From Candidatus Sphingobacterium stercorigallinarum (GTDB lineage Bacteria > Bacteroidota > Bacteroidia > Sphingobacteriales > Sphingobacteriaceae), in the NCBI GenBank assembly GCA_019115805.1, contig DXCW01000061.1, positions 1 through 60,065 of the forward strand: a DNA stretch of 60,065 bases, in the 5' to 3' direction. A program made the position numbers and the translations under genes. Below, piece by piece: positions 44,620-54,613 of the stretch. The notes under the pieces were generated by a model. It was not told the DNA's origin, made no database searches, and was given only the letters and a program-made list of their open reading frames with translations. Within the stretch, counting starts at the first letter, position 1; every line of letters begins with the position of its first letter.

Positions 44620-45990
44620 TTAAAATGAAGCTGCGACTCTTTCAGACTCTTCAGCATCCGGATTGACGTCTTGTTGTGCAAATTCCTTTTGCAGGTCCTC
44701 TGTAAAGAATTTACTCTGTTTACTTAGCCACTCTTTATATTCAGCTTCAGTAACCACAACCACATTCTTTTGCATGTTGTAATGCGCTTCACCACAGATC
44801 TTATTACAAAGCATCACGAAGTGATATTGTGGATCATTCATTTTGTCACGCATTTCTTCTGTTGTTACCGTTGGCGTAAACTGGAAATAGTTAGTCATAC
44901 CCGGAACAGCGTTAATCTGCACGCGAAAATCAGGAATAAAAAAAGAATGGATAATATCCTTCGATAATATATGGAATCGAACCGGTTTGTTCACGGGAAT
45001 AACAATATCATCTCCTCTAATATCGTCCCATGCGGCCTTATCGTTGAAATCGATACCGTAGCCGTTGGTAGGGCTGGTCAATTTATAGTTTCTTTCTCCA
45101 AACTCGCCGTCATTACCTGGGTAACGAACCGTCCACATAAACTGCTCCCCTAATACTTCGACCTGTAAGGCTGATTTTTGAAGCTCCTCAGGTACGTTCG
45201 TGATTGATCTCCAAGTAAAGAACCCGAATAGGACCAAAATCGTTAAAACAATAGCAGGTACAATCGTCCATAAACGCTCAATCGCGTCGTTGTGGGGATA
45301 GAAATACGCCTTACGATTTGCACGCATTCTATAGATATAACTAAAGGTCAATAGCAAGATATGTACGATCACCAATACAATGGTAATGATTACCGTTGTA
45401 ATGATGAACATGGTGTCAATATCTTTACCGTGTTCCGTGGAAGCCGGCCGCCACGCCCAGTCGCCCCACACCGCATAACTATAATAAGTAAAGGCTAAAA
45501 ACGCGACTAAAAAAATCAAAAACAACGTAGCTTGCAACGTGTTATTCGCTAGCGGATTGTACTTACCACTCACCTTTTTTGTCAACACGTAAATAGAGTG
45601 GACTTTTCCTAAAACAGCGACAACGGTACAAATTACCAAAAACAACAAGATGTAGTACACCAAGTTTTTATATACCTGGGGTTCTATCTTCTTTTCATCT
45701 TGTGCATTAGCGGCAGCAGGCGCCGACGCACTACTGCTACTCGATGAAGTGGCCTCTACCGCACCAGAATCCGTTGTCTCACCGCCCGCTGCCGCCGCTG
45801 CTGCTGCTGTATCAGCCGCTGCTGCGTCATCGGTCGCAGAATCCGTTTCAACTGTTGCTTCTGTCTGCTCAACCTGAACCGAGTCTACCTGTTCTTGAGC
45901 GGTAGCTAGGGTAGGAACCGCAAACAATAGGTTAATAACCAACAACCCACCTAAGAAGGACTTCAATCTGTTATTTAAATTAAACTTCAT
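44620..45990 (-). CDS. ctaC: Cytochrome c oxidase subunit II with N-terminal extension
   Basis: Accepts electrons through the CuA centre and passes them to subunit I. In the 456 residues: signal peptide (about 1-31), a low-complexity Ala/Ser/Thr/Glu tract (about 33-98), two extra membrane helices (about 109-130 and 153-175), the two normal subunit II helices (about 193-221 and 239-260), and the cupredoxin domain. The CuA ligands are intact in IIHSFFIP and CNKICGEAHYNM. There is no fused cytochrome c domain, so the donor must be a separate heme protein, probably of complex III. It precedes ctaD in the operon. Confidence 0.94.
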   Translation of the reverse strand: MKFNLNNRLKSFLGGLLVINLLFAVPTLATAQEQVDSVQVEQTEATVETDSATDDAAAADTAAAAAAAGGETTDSGAVEATSSSSSSASAPAAANAQDEKKIEPQVYKNLVYYILLFLVICTVVAVLGKVHSIYVLTKKVSGKYNPLANNTLQATLFLIFLVAFLAFTYYSYAVWGDWAWRPASTEHGKDIDTMFIITTVIITIVLVIVHILLLTFSYIYRMRANRKAYFYPHNDAIERLWTIVPAIVLTILVLFGFFTWRSITNVPEELQKSALQVEVLGEQFMWTVRYPGNDGEFGERNYKLTSPTNGYGIDFNDKAAWDDIRGDDIVIPVNKPVRFHILSKDIIHSFFIPDFRVQINAVPGMTNYFQFTPTVTTEEMRDKMNDPQYHFVMLCNKICGEAHYNMQKNVVVVTEAEYKEWLSKQSKFFTEDLQKEFAQQDVNPDAEESERVAASF

Positions 45991-46026
45991 TTTATATTAC
46001 ACGTTTGAGTGTTAATTCACTGAATA

Positions 46027-47262
46027 TTAAAACTGATGGTGTATGCTTTCTTGCAAAAACGGATGATTCTTGGGTGCTAAAGCATGTTTACTCATTTTCG
46101 AAAGCACAAGGAAAGTGAACAACCCGACAAAGCCAGCAGCGATCCCTACCTCATTAAATCCGAAACCCCTATGCGCATCAACGGTACCCGGCATAATCAT
46201 GATATAGAAATCTAACCAATGACCCGCAAGTAACAAAATAGCCACGAAAAGCATCATTCCTGACTTCCGTTTTGCATCACGATCTACCAATAAAAGCAAC
46301 GGCGCCACAAAGTTAATAATTATACTTAACCAAAACCAAGGCTTGTATTCGGGCTCCCATCTTTTGTAGAAATAAACAGTCTCTTCTGGAATGTTAGAAT
46401 ACCAGATCAAAATAAACTGCGCAAACCATACATAGGCCCAAAAAATCGAAAATCCAAACATCAACATGCCCAGGTTATGTAAATGATTCTCATTTACCCA
46501 AGACATGTAACCGGCTTTCTTCACTAAGATTAAGATGACTACAATAGCCGCCAAACCACTCACCCACATCGCCGCAAAGTTATACCAGCCGAACATGGTG
46601 GAAAACCAATGTGCTTCCAATGACATCACCGTATCAAATGACCAGATCGGTGTGGTGAAACCGAAGATCACTAAAAATAGAGCTGAAAGTTTAAAACTCT
46701 TCTTATAGGAGTGTAACCCTCCCGCCAAATCTTCATTGTAAGAGAGCTTTGCCAATATAAAGGCTAAAATACTATAGCTACCCATGAATACAATCTGACG
46801 GATTAAAAAACCGGGCACATTCAAAAATGCTGATTTACCAGCTACCAAGCTATCATAATTTGGACTGTTAGGATCCATTAATCCTTCTGCATGCCAATGG
46901 TGATACAAATTATGTGTCGTCAGACCAAGTGTAACAATAACCAAAAGCACTATCGAGGCAATCGGTAGCACACTAGCCATTGCCTGAGGAATGCGCAACA
47001 TTCCTGCAGACCATCCCGATTGGGTAACCAATTGCAACGCGATAAAAAATGCCCCAGCGGCACATACACAGGTGAAATAATAGCCCATCAACAGTAGATT
47101 GGCATATGTACGTTCAACCATGATATGGTCACTAGAGAGTAGTCCGACTGCAATAGCCGCTATACCTACAACGATTGCTACTAAACTCAGTATCTTAGCG
47201 ATACCGGCGAATTTAAATTGCTCGCTGAAATTATAATCGTTATGATGATTGTGAGTTCCCAT
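46027..47262 (-). CDS. actF: Alternative complex III subunit ActF
   Basis: Polytopic membrane subunit of alternative complex III (quinol:cytochrome c oxidoreductase). The 411-residue protein has about ten helices and a His-rich N-terminus (MGTHNHHNDYNFSEQ). Family features include THNLYHHWHAEGLMD and PGFLIRQIVFMGSYS. In known complexes ActF is a paralogue of ActC that lacks the quinol site. It follows actE by 19 bases and precedes ctaC by 36. Confidence 0.92.
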   Translation of the reverse strand: MGTHNHHNDYNFSEQFKFAGIAKILSLVAIVVGIAAIAVGLLSSDHIMVERTYANLLLMGYYFTCVCAAGAFFIALQLVTQSGWSAGMLRIPQAMASVLPIASIVLLVIVTLGLTTHNLYHHWHAEGLMDPNSPNYDSLVAGKSAFLNVPGFLIRQIVFMGSYSILAFILAKLSYNEDLAGGLHSYKKSFKLSALFLVIFGFTTPIWSFDTVMSLEAHWFSTMFGWYNFAAMWVSGLAAIVVILILVKKAGYMSWVNENHLHNLGMLMFGFSIFWAYVWFAQFILIWYSNIPEETVYFYKRWEPEYKPWFWLSIIINFVAPLLLLVDRDAKRKSGMMLFVAILLLAGHWLDFYIMIMPGTVDAHRGFGFNEVGIAAGFVGLFTFLVLSKMSKHALAPKNHPFLQESIHHQF

Positions 47263-47281
47263 TTATAAAATCGATGTTAGA

Positions 47282-47911
47282 TTATTTTTTTTGTAATTCG
47301 TGTACGTACATAACCACTTGCCAGCGCTCTTCCGGCGTCAATAGCGACGCGTGTGCTCCCATTGCATTGTAACCGTATGTAATGGTATGATAAATTTTAC
47401 CATCTGACAACTCCGACATTAAACCTCCTCTAGAAGAGGGCGTACCCGCCGATTGATGATAAGATGGGGGCGGCGGAAAGTTCTCCAAAGCACGTTTTCC
47501 TCTCGAATCTTCAACTTCTCTATCCAGCGTAATTGGTCCGTCTCCCGCGCCGTCGTTTCCGTGGCAAACCGCACAATAGGTTAGGTATAACGCCTCTCCT
47601 TGCGCTAAATTCGCTTGGTTGACAACTAACGGGTTGGTCAACTCTTCCCCAGCTCTCTGGTATTCCTCAACAGAGTTGCCGTATTCAAAACGCTCAAAGC
47701 CAATTGGACTTGTACCCTCTGGAGGTGTCTGAGCAGTAATTTTATTCTCAAAATTGTTGTTCGGTTGATCCGGATTATAAGCTATAGGATCGTACATATT
47801 GCGAGAGAATTCCCAGCCAGCACTACGTGTAGTACCATCTCCGCAAGCAGAAACCACAGCCGTTAATGCGACAGCAACACATACAGTTCCAAGAAAACTC
47901 TTCTTATTCAT
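47282..47911 (-). CDS. actE: Alternative complex III subunit ActE, monoheme cytochrome c lipoprotein
   Basis: Electron-carrying subunit that probably hands electrons from ActA to the oxidase. ATG 47911 (MNKKSFLGTVC) gives a lipoprotein signal peptide with VSAC (Cys about residue 23); upstream codons at 47932 and 47947 would lie deeper in actD. The single heme site is CAVCHGND, preceded by GEALYLTYC, with a possible Met ligand in ITYGYNAMGAH. 209 residues. The start overlaps the end of actD by eight bases. Confidence 0.92.
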   Translation of the reverse strand: MNKKSFLGTVCVAVALTAVVSACGDGTTRSAGWEFSRNMYDPIAYNPDQPNNNFENKITAQTPPEGTSPIGFERFEYGNSVEEYQRAGEELTNPLVVNQANLAQGEALYLTYCAVCHGNDGAGDGPITLDREVEDSRGKRALENFPPPPSYHQSAGTPSSRGGLMSELSDGKIYHTITYGYNAMGAHASLLTPEERWQVVMYVHELQKK

Positions 47912-48440
47912 AGCTAACATATTTTCTTTCATTGTATTTAACTTCAACTGCTCCTGCTTCTTTTAACAAATTATCAATTAACGCATGATCGGCATTTTCT
48001 CGTGCATCGACAGCAAGAATAAAACGATCATCTGACGCTCTTAAGTCCATCACCCTAGGCGCTCTACCTGGAAATAAGTGATTTCTGAAAAAGAAAGTAG
48101 CTACCATTCCAAGTGCACATATTAGAATAGTGACCTCAAACGTAACAGGAACAAAGTTGGGCAGGGGTAAGCTGGGCTTTCCACCAATGTTCATTGGCCA
48201 GTCATAAGCCATAGTGTAAAACAATAGACTAAAACCCAATACGGTACCCAGTGCGCCAAAAACAAATGCAGCAATAGGTAATCGAGACGGTTTCACACCA
48301 AGCTTCGCCTCAATTCCGTGAATGGGCATCGGCGTAAAGCAATCGTAAATGCTAATGTTGTTCGCCTGTAGTTTGTCAATCCCATGCATCAAATCATCGG
48401 GATCAGCAAAACTACCTAGTATATATTTTGTATTGCTCAT
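47904..48440 (-). CDS. actD: Alternative complex III subunit ActD (DUF3341)
   Basis: Membrane subunit of alternative complex III with no cofactor. The 178-residue protein starts with a soluble alpha/beta part (YILGSFADPDDLMHGIDKL). Two helices follow (about 58-80 and 100-120) with PMPIHGIEAKLGVKPSRLP before them, typical of DUF3341, then a small cytoplasmic C-terminal domain. It follows actC by five bases and overlaps actE by eight. Confidence 0.94.
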   Translation of the reverse strand: MSNTKYILGSFADPDDLMHGIDKLQANNISIYDCFTPMPIHGIEAKLGVKPSRLPIAAFVFGALGTVLGFSLLFYTMAYDWPMNIGGKPSLPLPNFVPVTFEVTILICALGMVATFFFRNHLFPGRAPRVMDLRASDDRFILAVDARENADHALIDNLLKEAGAVEVKYNERKYVSYE

Positions 48441-48445
48441 TGCTA

Positions 48446-49927
48446 TTATTTTTGATGTAGTGCTTTAATATCTTCTTCTGTAACTGAATCGTATTTCTCC
48501 AACGAATTTCTGAAAAACTCAACCTGATCCTCAGGGAACGCGCCTTCTTGTACCAATTTGGTCTTATGTTGCAAGCTGGAGCTTTTCAAAAGAAGCTTCA
48601 CCTCTGCAATAGCTATTCCTGGCAAGAAACGGATAAACAAAAGGAACAACGTGAAGAACAGACCAATCGAGCCCACAAATATCCCCACGTCTACCCAAGT
48701 CGGATAGAACATCGCCCACGAAGACGGCAGATAATCCCGGTGCAAAGAGGTGACGATAATCACGAAACGTTCAAACCACATCCCAATATTTACAACAATG
48801 GATAACACCCATGAAATAGCGATACTGGTCCGAATTTTCTTAAACCAAAACAATTGCGGTGAAATCACGTTACATGTCATCATTGCCCAATAGGCCCAAG
48901 CATACGGTCCCGCTATACGGTTAGCGAATGCATACATCTCGTACTCTGACCCAGAATACCAAGCGATAAACAATTCGGTCAAATAAGCAATCCCCACGAT
49001 CGAACCCGTCACCATGATAATTTTATTCATGGATTCAATGTGGAACATCGTGATATAGTCTTCAAAATTCATCACCTTACGCAGGATTAACAATAGGGTT
49101 TGTACCATAGCAAATCCCGAGAAAATTGCTCCCGCAACGAAGTAAGGAGGGAAAATTGTGGTGTGCCACCCCGGAATAACGGAAGTAGCAAAGTCCATAG
49201 ATACAATCGTGTGAACGGAAAGTACTAAAGGCGTCGAAATACCGGCCAAAATCAAACAGACAATCTCGAAACGTTGCCACGATTTAACAGAACCGTTCCA
49301 ACCAAAAGATAAAATAGAATATATTCTTCTCTTTAATCCACTTGCACGGTCACGTACCGTCGCAATATCAGGCAACAGTCCTGTGTACCAAAACACTAGA
49401 GACACCGTAAAATAAGTAGATATCGCGAATGCGTCCCAGACTAACGGTGAGTTAAAGTTCACCCAAAGCGATCCAAACTGATTCGGTAAAGGGAAAATCC
49501 AATAGGCTAACCAAGGCCGCCCCATATGCGCTACGACATAAGTAGCCGCACAAATCACGGCAAAGATTGTCATCGCCTCAGCCGAACGGTTAATGGAATT
49601 ACGCCAGTTTTGGCGGAAAAGTAAAAGTACAGCCGAAATCAACGTTCCTGCGTGACCAATACCAACCCACCACACAAAGTCGGTAATATCCCAAGCCCAA
49701 CCAACGGTCTTGTTCAATCCCCAGGCACCAATTCCTGTCCAAAATGTATACCCTACACTCACAACCCACAACAAGGCTCCTAGAGCGGCTACTATAAAAC
49801 CGATCCACCATGCCTTGTTAGGCTTATTCTCCACCGGAAGCAAGATATCGTCCGTAATCTTGGCATAGGTAATATCTTTACCGGTGATTAATGGTTCTCT
49901 TAATATTGATTCGTTATGCGATGACAT
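48446..49927 (-). CDS. actC: Alternative complex III subunit ActC (NrfD-like)
   Basis: NrfD/PsrC-type membrane subunit with about ten helices, thought to hold the menaquinol oxidation site. The 493-residue protein contains [40 protein letters not shown] and [18 protein letters not shown], all typical of NrfD-family members in ACIII. The His and Asp residues in these segments are candidates for quinol binding. It starts 27 bases after actB. Confidence 0.95.
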   Translation of the reverse strand: MSSHNESILREPLITGKDITYAKITDDILLPVENKPNKAWWIGFIVAALGALLWVVSVGYTFWTGIGAWGLNKTVGWAWDITDFVWWVGIGHAGTLISAVLLLFRQNWRNSINRSAEAMTIFAVICAATYVVAHMGRPWLAYWIFPLPNQFGSLWVNFNSPLVWDAFAISTYFTVSLVFWYTGLLPDIATVRDRASGLKRRIYSILSFGWNGSVKSWQRFEIVCLILAGISTPLVLSVHTIVSMDFATSVIPGWHTTIFPPYFVAGAIFSGFAMVQTLLLILRKVMNFEDYITMFHIESMNKIIMVTGSIVGIAYLTELFIAWYSGSEYEMYAFANRIAGPYAWAYWAMMTCNVISPQLFWFKKIRTSIAISWVLSIVVNIGMWFERFVIIVTSLHRDYLPSSWAMFYPTWVDVGIFVGSIGLFFTLFLLFIRFLPGIAIAEVKLLLKSSSLQHKTKLVQEGAFPEDQVEFFRNSLEKYDSVTEEDIKALHQK

Positions 49928-49954
49928 AGTTATTTTATTTCAGTATAGAATAAA

Positions 49955-52900
49955 TTACGCTTCAAATGTGTTTCTTACTTTAGTCATGTAACCAATGTTC
50001 GGTTGCACGTTAATTTCTTCTAGCACATAATAGACTCGCTCATTCCGCAGTGCTTTAGAAACCTCTGACTCTGGATCGTTGGCATCTCCGAAGATAATCG
50101 CATTGGCCGAGCACGCTGCTTGACAGGCCATCTTAATATCGCCGTCTTTAACTTTACGTTTTTCGACTTTCGCTTGCAATTTACCCGCTTGGATTCGCTG
50201 AATACACATTGAACACTTCTCCATTACACCTCGTGAACGAGTTGTCACGTCAGGATTCAACACCAATTGAGTAAACTCGTTGTTCAAATAGTTGTCAAAC
50301 CGAGAATCATTCCAGTAATTAAACCAGTTAAAACGACGTACTTTATACGGACAGTTATTCGCACAATAACGCGTTCCAAAACAACGGTTATACGCCATAT
50401 GATTTAGGCCCTCAGAAGAGTGAACTGTCGCTAGTACTGGACACACCGTCTCACAAGGCGCATGCTCACAATGTTGACAAAGCATAGGCTGATGAACAAC
50501 GGTCACATCCTCGTAATCAAGACCTTTCGCTCTAGCAATCTCATTCTCTTCCGTCAATTTCTCATCACCGCTATTCAATGTATAGTAGCGATCGATACGT
50601 AACCAGTGCATTTCACGACGACGACGAACCTCATCGCGACCGACAACCGGCACGTTATTTTCAACACTACAAGCAACAATACAAGAACCACAGCCGGTAC
50701 AGGCGTTCAAATCAATTGCCATTACCCAGCGGTGACCTGGTTGCTCATATTTATTCCACAAATCATAGGTCTGATGTGTGTCCGCAAATCGACCCGACTC
50801 GGAGTTAGGATCCTGCAGGTATTTCGCGAATGATGTCTCGCGAACAATATTTCGCCCTTCGATCGTATGGTGCGTTTGCGTTTGCGCCAATTCGTAAATA
50901 CCAGAGGCTTTACTTATCGTAGCTTTTGCAGCAAACTGAACCGTTCCATTTACGAGACTTGCAAACGGATATGCGTTCACTCCTACGTTATCGCCAGCCT
51001 TCCCGACTTTGGTACGTCCATATCCGATAGCTACCGATACCGTACCTCTCGCTTGCCCTGGCTGTAAAAGAACCGGTAAGTCTACTTTGTAACCATTAGC
51101 TTCAACGGTCACTTTTCCGGTCTCTTTCAAACCTAATTCTTCTGCATCTGCTGGATTGACAGCCGCGTAGTTATCCCAAGTCACTTTAGATACTGGATCT
51201 GGCAACTCTTGTAAATACGCATTGTTCGCCCAACGACCATCACGTATATTCGGAGATTCATAGAGTCTCAATTCCACATCCCCAGCAATACGTTTACTAT
51301 CGTTGTTGATTGCCGTTACCACACTACTCACGTCGACATTCGCAGAATAACTCGACCCTGTAGCCGTTCCTTTATAAATAAAACCTTCTTGAAGCACATC
51401 CTTCCAAGCCTTTCCAGTTCCTGGCAGAATGTTCGCTTCCCAGTATTCTTTAACAAAATCATGAGCAGATTTCCTCACGCCTGCCCAAACCAACAAAGAC
51501 TCCTCTACCTGCCGGGTATTAAACACCGGGTTAATGGTCGGCTGAACAACGGTAAATAGGCCTTCGGTCACTGACGCATCGCCCCACGACTCCAAGAACG
51601 TGCAGTTCGGTGCAATCGCATTCAGTTCTGATGCAGTCTCATCTGCACGATCAGCAAAAGAAAGGGTATAGTCAACCTTCTCAATTGCCGCTTTTACATC
51701 CTCGGCATTAAAATAATCGTAAGCTGGGTTGCTGTTTAAGAAAAATGCGACGCCAACCTGACCTGCTTTGGCAGCGGTCAAAAACTGTTGAAAAGCGCCG
51801 TCTGAACCCTGATATTGTTTCGAAAAGTTATCTAAATCTATAATTGCACCGTAAGCACCTAATGCGGTATTAATCGCATTCGTGAGCAACTGAATATTGG
51901 TATCGTTCGCTCCAGAAACCACTAGAGCGGCGCCTCTGGCATTCACCAATTCTTTAGCGGCCAAAACAATAGCGGTTTTCGCTTTGGTGTTTGTCGTCCC
52001 TCCGGGAAGCGAGCTCCCGGTGATAGCATTATACAAACTCACAAGCACAGCTCCTTCTTCAGACGGCTTAATAGCAATACGCACATCCGCATTAGAACCC
52101 GTCATCGATAGCCCGGACTCAAATTGAATATGACGGGACATCTTACCGCCCTTAAGCGATTTATAGTCCCGATTTTTAATATAATCTTGGGTATGCTCTT
52201 CTCCGGCCAGCCAAGTACCTAAGAAGTCGGCAGCCACAGAAACAACAACCTGTGCATGCTGAAAACGATAAGAAGGAACAACAGCTTTACCGAAAGCACT
52301 GCGATTTGCTTCTATAATACCGGAATAGGAAACGGGATCCACCTGTATATGTTGGGTAGCAGGGAATTTCTCAGAAAGCGTTGCAATAGCCGCTAAAGTA
52401 GCTGGACTATTGATCGTGTTACTAACAATCGAAATCTGTTTGCCTGCAGATTGAGCCTTATTTAAAGCGGCAATCACCTCTTGATCCAAGCGCGTCCATT
52501 CCACATCCTTACCACCAATCTGTGGATTCTGAAGCTTAGACATGTCATACAAATCCAAAACAGCAGCTGACGCTGTGGAATCCGTTCCTTGATTCAATCC
52601 GATGGCATTGGGATTCGCTTCCAGTGAAATCGGGCGTCCTTCTCTAGTACGCACAATGACACTTTGACCATTAAACGAAGACGCATAATAGTTTGGAATA
52701 CCTGGCGTCACTTCCTCTGGCTTGATCACATAAGGCACTGCCTTGTGAATAGGTGTACGGCTACAAGCTGCTAAACTCACAGCACCTAAACCGAAACCCA
52801 AAGCCTTCAAAAAGTCACGACGAGGGGTTTTTGTACTTAAACCAGCTTCGTTTAAAACATTTTCTACGGGAACAGGTTCTGCAAACTCACCAGTACTACC

Positions 52901-52966
52901 TTCTACGAAAGCAGGCGTTTGATTCAATTCCTCTAAACCTTTCCAATATTTTTTATTGCTTTCCAT
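49955..52966 (-). CDS. actB: Alternative complex III subunit ActB (Mo-enzyme-like plus iron-sulfur domain)
   Basis: Large periplasmic iron-sulfur subunit of 1003 residues. A twin-arginine signal sits inside the N-terminus (RRDFLKALGFGLGAVSLAAC, about 49-68), possibly with a lipobox. A degenerate molybdopterin-oxidoreductase-like domain fills about 70-720. The C-terminal ferredoxin domain has four cysteine clusters: CTGCGSCIVAC, CQHCEHAPCETVC, CFGTRYCANNC and CSMCIQRI with CQAAC. The family domain carries no molybdenum cofactor. It passes electrons from ActC to ActA hemes. Confidence 0.96.
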   Translation of the reverse strand: MESNKKYWKGLEELNQTPAFVEGSTGEFAEPVPVENVLNEAGLSTKTPRRDFLKALGFGLGAVSLAACSRTPIHKAVPYVIKPEEVTPGIPNYYASSFNGQSVIVRTREGRPISLEANPNAIGLNQGTDSTASAAVLDLYDMSKLQNPQIGGKDVEWTRLDQEVIAALNKAQSAGKQISIVSNTINSPATLAAIATLSEKFPATQHIQVDPVSYSGIIEANRSAFGKAVVPSYRFQHAQVVVSVAADFLGTWLAGEEHTQDYIKNRDYKSLKGGKMSRHIQFESGLSMTGSNADVRIAIKPSEEGAVLVSLYNAITGSSLPGGTTNTKAKTAIVLAAKELVNARGAALVVSGANDTNIQLLTNAINTALGAYGAIIDLDNFSKQYQGSDGAFQQFLTAAKAGQVGVAFFLNSNPAYDYFNAEDVKAAIEKVDYTLSFADRADETASELNAIAPNCTFLESWGDASVTEGLFTVVQPTINPVFNTRQVEESLLVWAGVRKSAHDFVKEYWEANILPGTGKAWKDVLQEGFIYKGTATGSSYSANVDVSSVVTAINNDSKRIAGDVELRLYESPNIRDGRWANNAYLQELPDPVSKVTWDNYAAVNPADAEELGLKETGKVTVEANGYKVDLPVLLQPGQARGTVSVAIGYGRTKVGKAGDNVGVNAYPFASLVNGTVQFAAKATISKASGIYELAQTQTHHTIEGRNIVRETSFAKYLQDPNSESGRFADTHQTYDLWNKYEQPGHRWVMAIDLNACTGCGSCIVACSVENNVPVVGRDEVRRRREMHWLRIDRYYTLNSGDEKLTEENEIARAKGLDYEDVTVVHQPMLCQHCEHAPCETVCPVLATVHSSEGLNHMAYNRCFGTRYCANNCPYKVRRFNWFNYWNDSRFDNYLNNEFTQLVLNPDVTTRSRGVMEKCSMCIQRIQAGKLQAKVEKRKVKDGDIKMACQAACSANAIIFGDANDPESEVSKALRNERVYYVLEEINVQPNIGYMTKVRNTFEA

Positions 52967-53006
52967 TTAAGCTATATATAAGATTCCGTATTTCTAAATT
53001 AATTCA

Positions 53007-54293
53007 TTAATAATGGCATTTACCACACTCTAGACCACCGATCATCGCGGCCGTCATCTTCTCACCTTTTTTCAACTTCTCGTGCGCCGCAATTAACTGC
53101 TCGTAATAGGCGTTATCTGTATCCACCGAAGTTTCTTGGTGACAGTCCACACACCATTTCATAGTCAGCGGAGAATACTGATAAACCTCTTCCATATCTT
53201 GAATCGGACCGTGACAAGTTTCACACTCCACACCAGCAACAACTACGTGTTGCGAGTGATTGAAATAAGCAAAGTCAGGCAAGTTATGAATCCGCACCCA
53301 TTCGATTGGGCGTGTATTCGTACCATAGGTTCTAGAGTCTACGTCCCAATCTACCGCACGATACAGTTTTGCAATTTCCGGAGAAACCTCTCCATCGTAA
53401 TGCTCAGACGCCGTAACCGTGTTGTGACAGTTCATACACACATTAGCAGACGGAATAGACGCATTTTTAGATTTAAACGCACCACCGTGACAATATTGAC
53501 ATTCGATCTGATTCACTCCAGCGTGAATTTGGTGCGAGAATTTTATCGGCTGAACCGGCTTATAACCTTCGTGCACACCGACATTCCACATCGTCTTCCA
53601 ACCAGCAACACCCAATAAACCCACAACCATCAACACCACGAAGAACACGAGCTTCTTGTTCTTAAGAAAAGCCTTTGCAAATTTAACCAAGCCACTTTCT
53701 CCGCCTTGATCATATTCAGCCTGCGCCTCAGATATGGCTGCACGATTGGTAACGATCACTTTTTCCAAGGTTGTCGTCACGCGATTCAATGCGATAATCA
53801 CCACCACACCGACGACAAACAAAGCCACCAAACCGACAATCATCAGCATGTTAGCATCGGAACTAGCCGCACCACCACCAGCAGCACCGCCACCAGCAGC
53901 CGCTTTCTCCGCCAATTTCTGCTCCTCAGATTGAACATACGCAATGATATCTCTAATATCATCGTCAGACAAATGCGCGTAAGGCGCCATCATCGTAGCA
54001 TACTCTGCTTTCAATGCGACAGCCTGCTCATCCCCTGAATCGATCATAGCCTGAGGGTTATGAATCCATTTAATAATCCACTCCTCTTCCCGACGATCAG
54101 CAAGGCCTTGCAAGTCTGGACCTACTCCCTTTTTCCCTACACTATGACACGATTGACAGGCATTTGATTTAAATAACGCTGCGCCATTCGCAGCATCCTG
54201 CGCCTGAGTAGTAGTCGTAACGGCGAACAACAGCATCAAACTAATTGAGGCTGATTTCACAAGTCTTCCCAAAACGGATGAGATATTTCTCAT
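53007..54293 (-). CDS. actA: Alternative complex III subunit ActA, six heme c motifs
   Basis: Multiheme cytochrome c subunit. From ATG 54293 (MRNISSVLGRL) the 428 residues hold a signal peptide (about 1-32) and a monoheme cytochrome domain (CQSCH at 46-50). A Gly/Ala-rich linker and a membrane helix follow (about 133-170), then a second helix (about 214-232). The C-terminal pentaheme domain has CQYCH 265, CMNCH 286, CETCH 357, CVDCH 381 and CGKCH 423. The usual description of ActA is pentaheme; here a cytochrome domain is present at the N-terminus as well. First gene of the operon. Confidence 0.94.
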   Translation of the reverse strand: MRNISSVLGRLVKSASISLMLLFAVTTTTQAQDAANGAALFKSNACQSCHSVGKKGVGPDLQGLADRREEEWIIKWIHNPQAMIDSGDEQAVALKAEYATMMAPYAHLSDDDIRDIIAYVQSEEQKLAEKAAAGGGAAGGGAASSDANMLMIVGLVALFVVGVVVIIALNRVTTTLEKVIVTNRAAISEAQAEYDQGGESGLVKFAKAFLKNKKLVFFVVLMVVGLLGVAGWKTMWNVGVHEGYKPVQPIKFSHQIHAGVNQIECQYCHGGAFKSKNASIPSANVCMNCHNTVTASEHYDGEVSPEIAKLYRAVDWDVDSRTYGTNTRPIEWVRIHNLPDFAYFNHSQHVVVAGVECETCHGPIQDMEEVYQYSPLTMKWCVDCHQETSVDTDNAYYEQLIAAHEKLKKGEKMTAAMIGGLECGKCHY

Positions 54294-54613
54294 ATTTAGC
54301 ACTTTATACTGTTTTTATGTGTAATAATTAATTCTGACTATCAAACCCCTCCATTCCAACCGCACAAAACAATGCACAAAAGTATAACTTATTAAGCAAT
54401 CCCTGACAATATCATGACCTAATTTGTCAATTTATAATCATTCTAAATAATTGGCCGAATTATGGCCTGTACTGCCTATAAATTAACATTCCTTTGACTT
54501 CAGAACAATTTTTTTTTATTAATTTGGAAGTCACGTCAATCGGACATTGAAAACAAAAAATACTTTTCAACAGCCGCCTATTTACGTGGATAACTCACAT
54601 TATTTTATAGACT
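54294..54613. other. Divergent regulatory region between actA and msrB
   Basis: This 320-bp A/T-rich region holds the actA promoter element (54377-54384, minus strand). For msrB there is a TTTG at 54493-54496 followed 22 bases later by TTAATTTG at 54519-54526, a one-mismatch -7 element. No other gene or repeat is visible. Confidence 0.5.
54377..54384 (-). promoter_or_regulatory. Promoter -7 element of the act-cta operon
   Basis: On the minus strand TACTTTTG is an exact TAnnTTTG match. Transcription would begin near 54371, giving a leader of about 78 bases before the actA ATG at 54293. Confidence 0.5.

Noticed and set aside
53136..53618. 160-codon open frame on the plus strand opposite actA
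   Set aside because: It is the antisense of the conserved heme domain, has no start context and no recognisable features; it arises from the codon use of actA.
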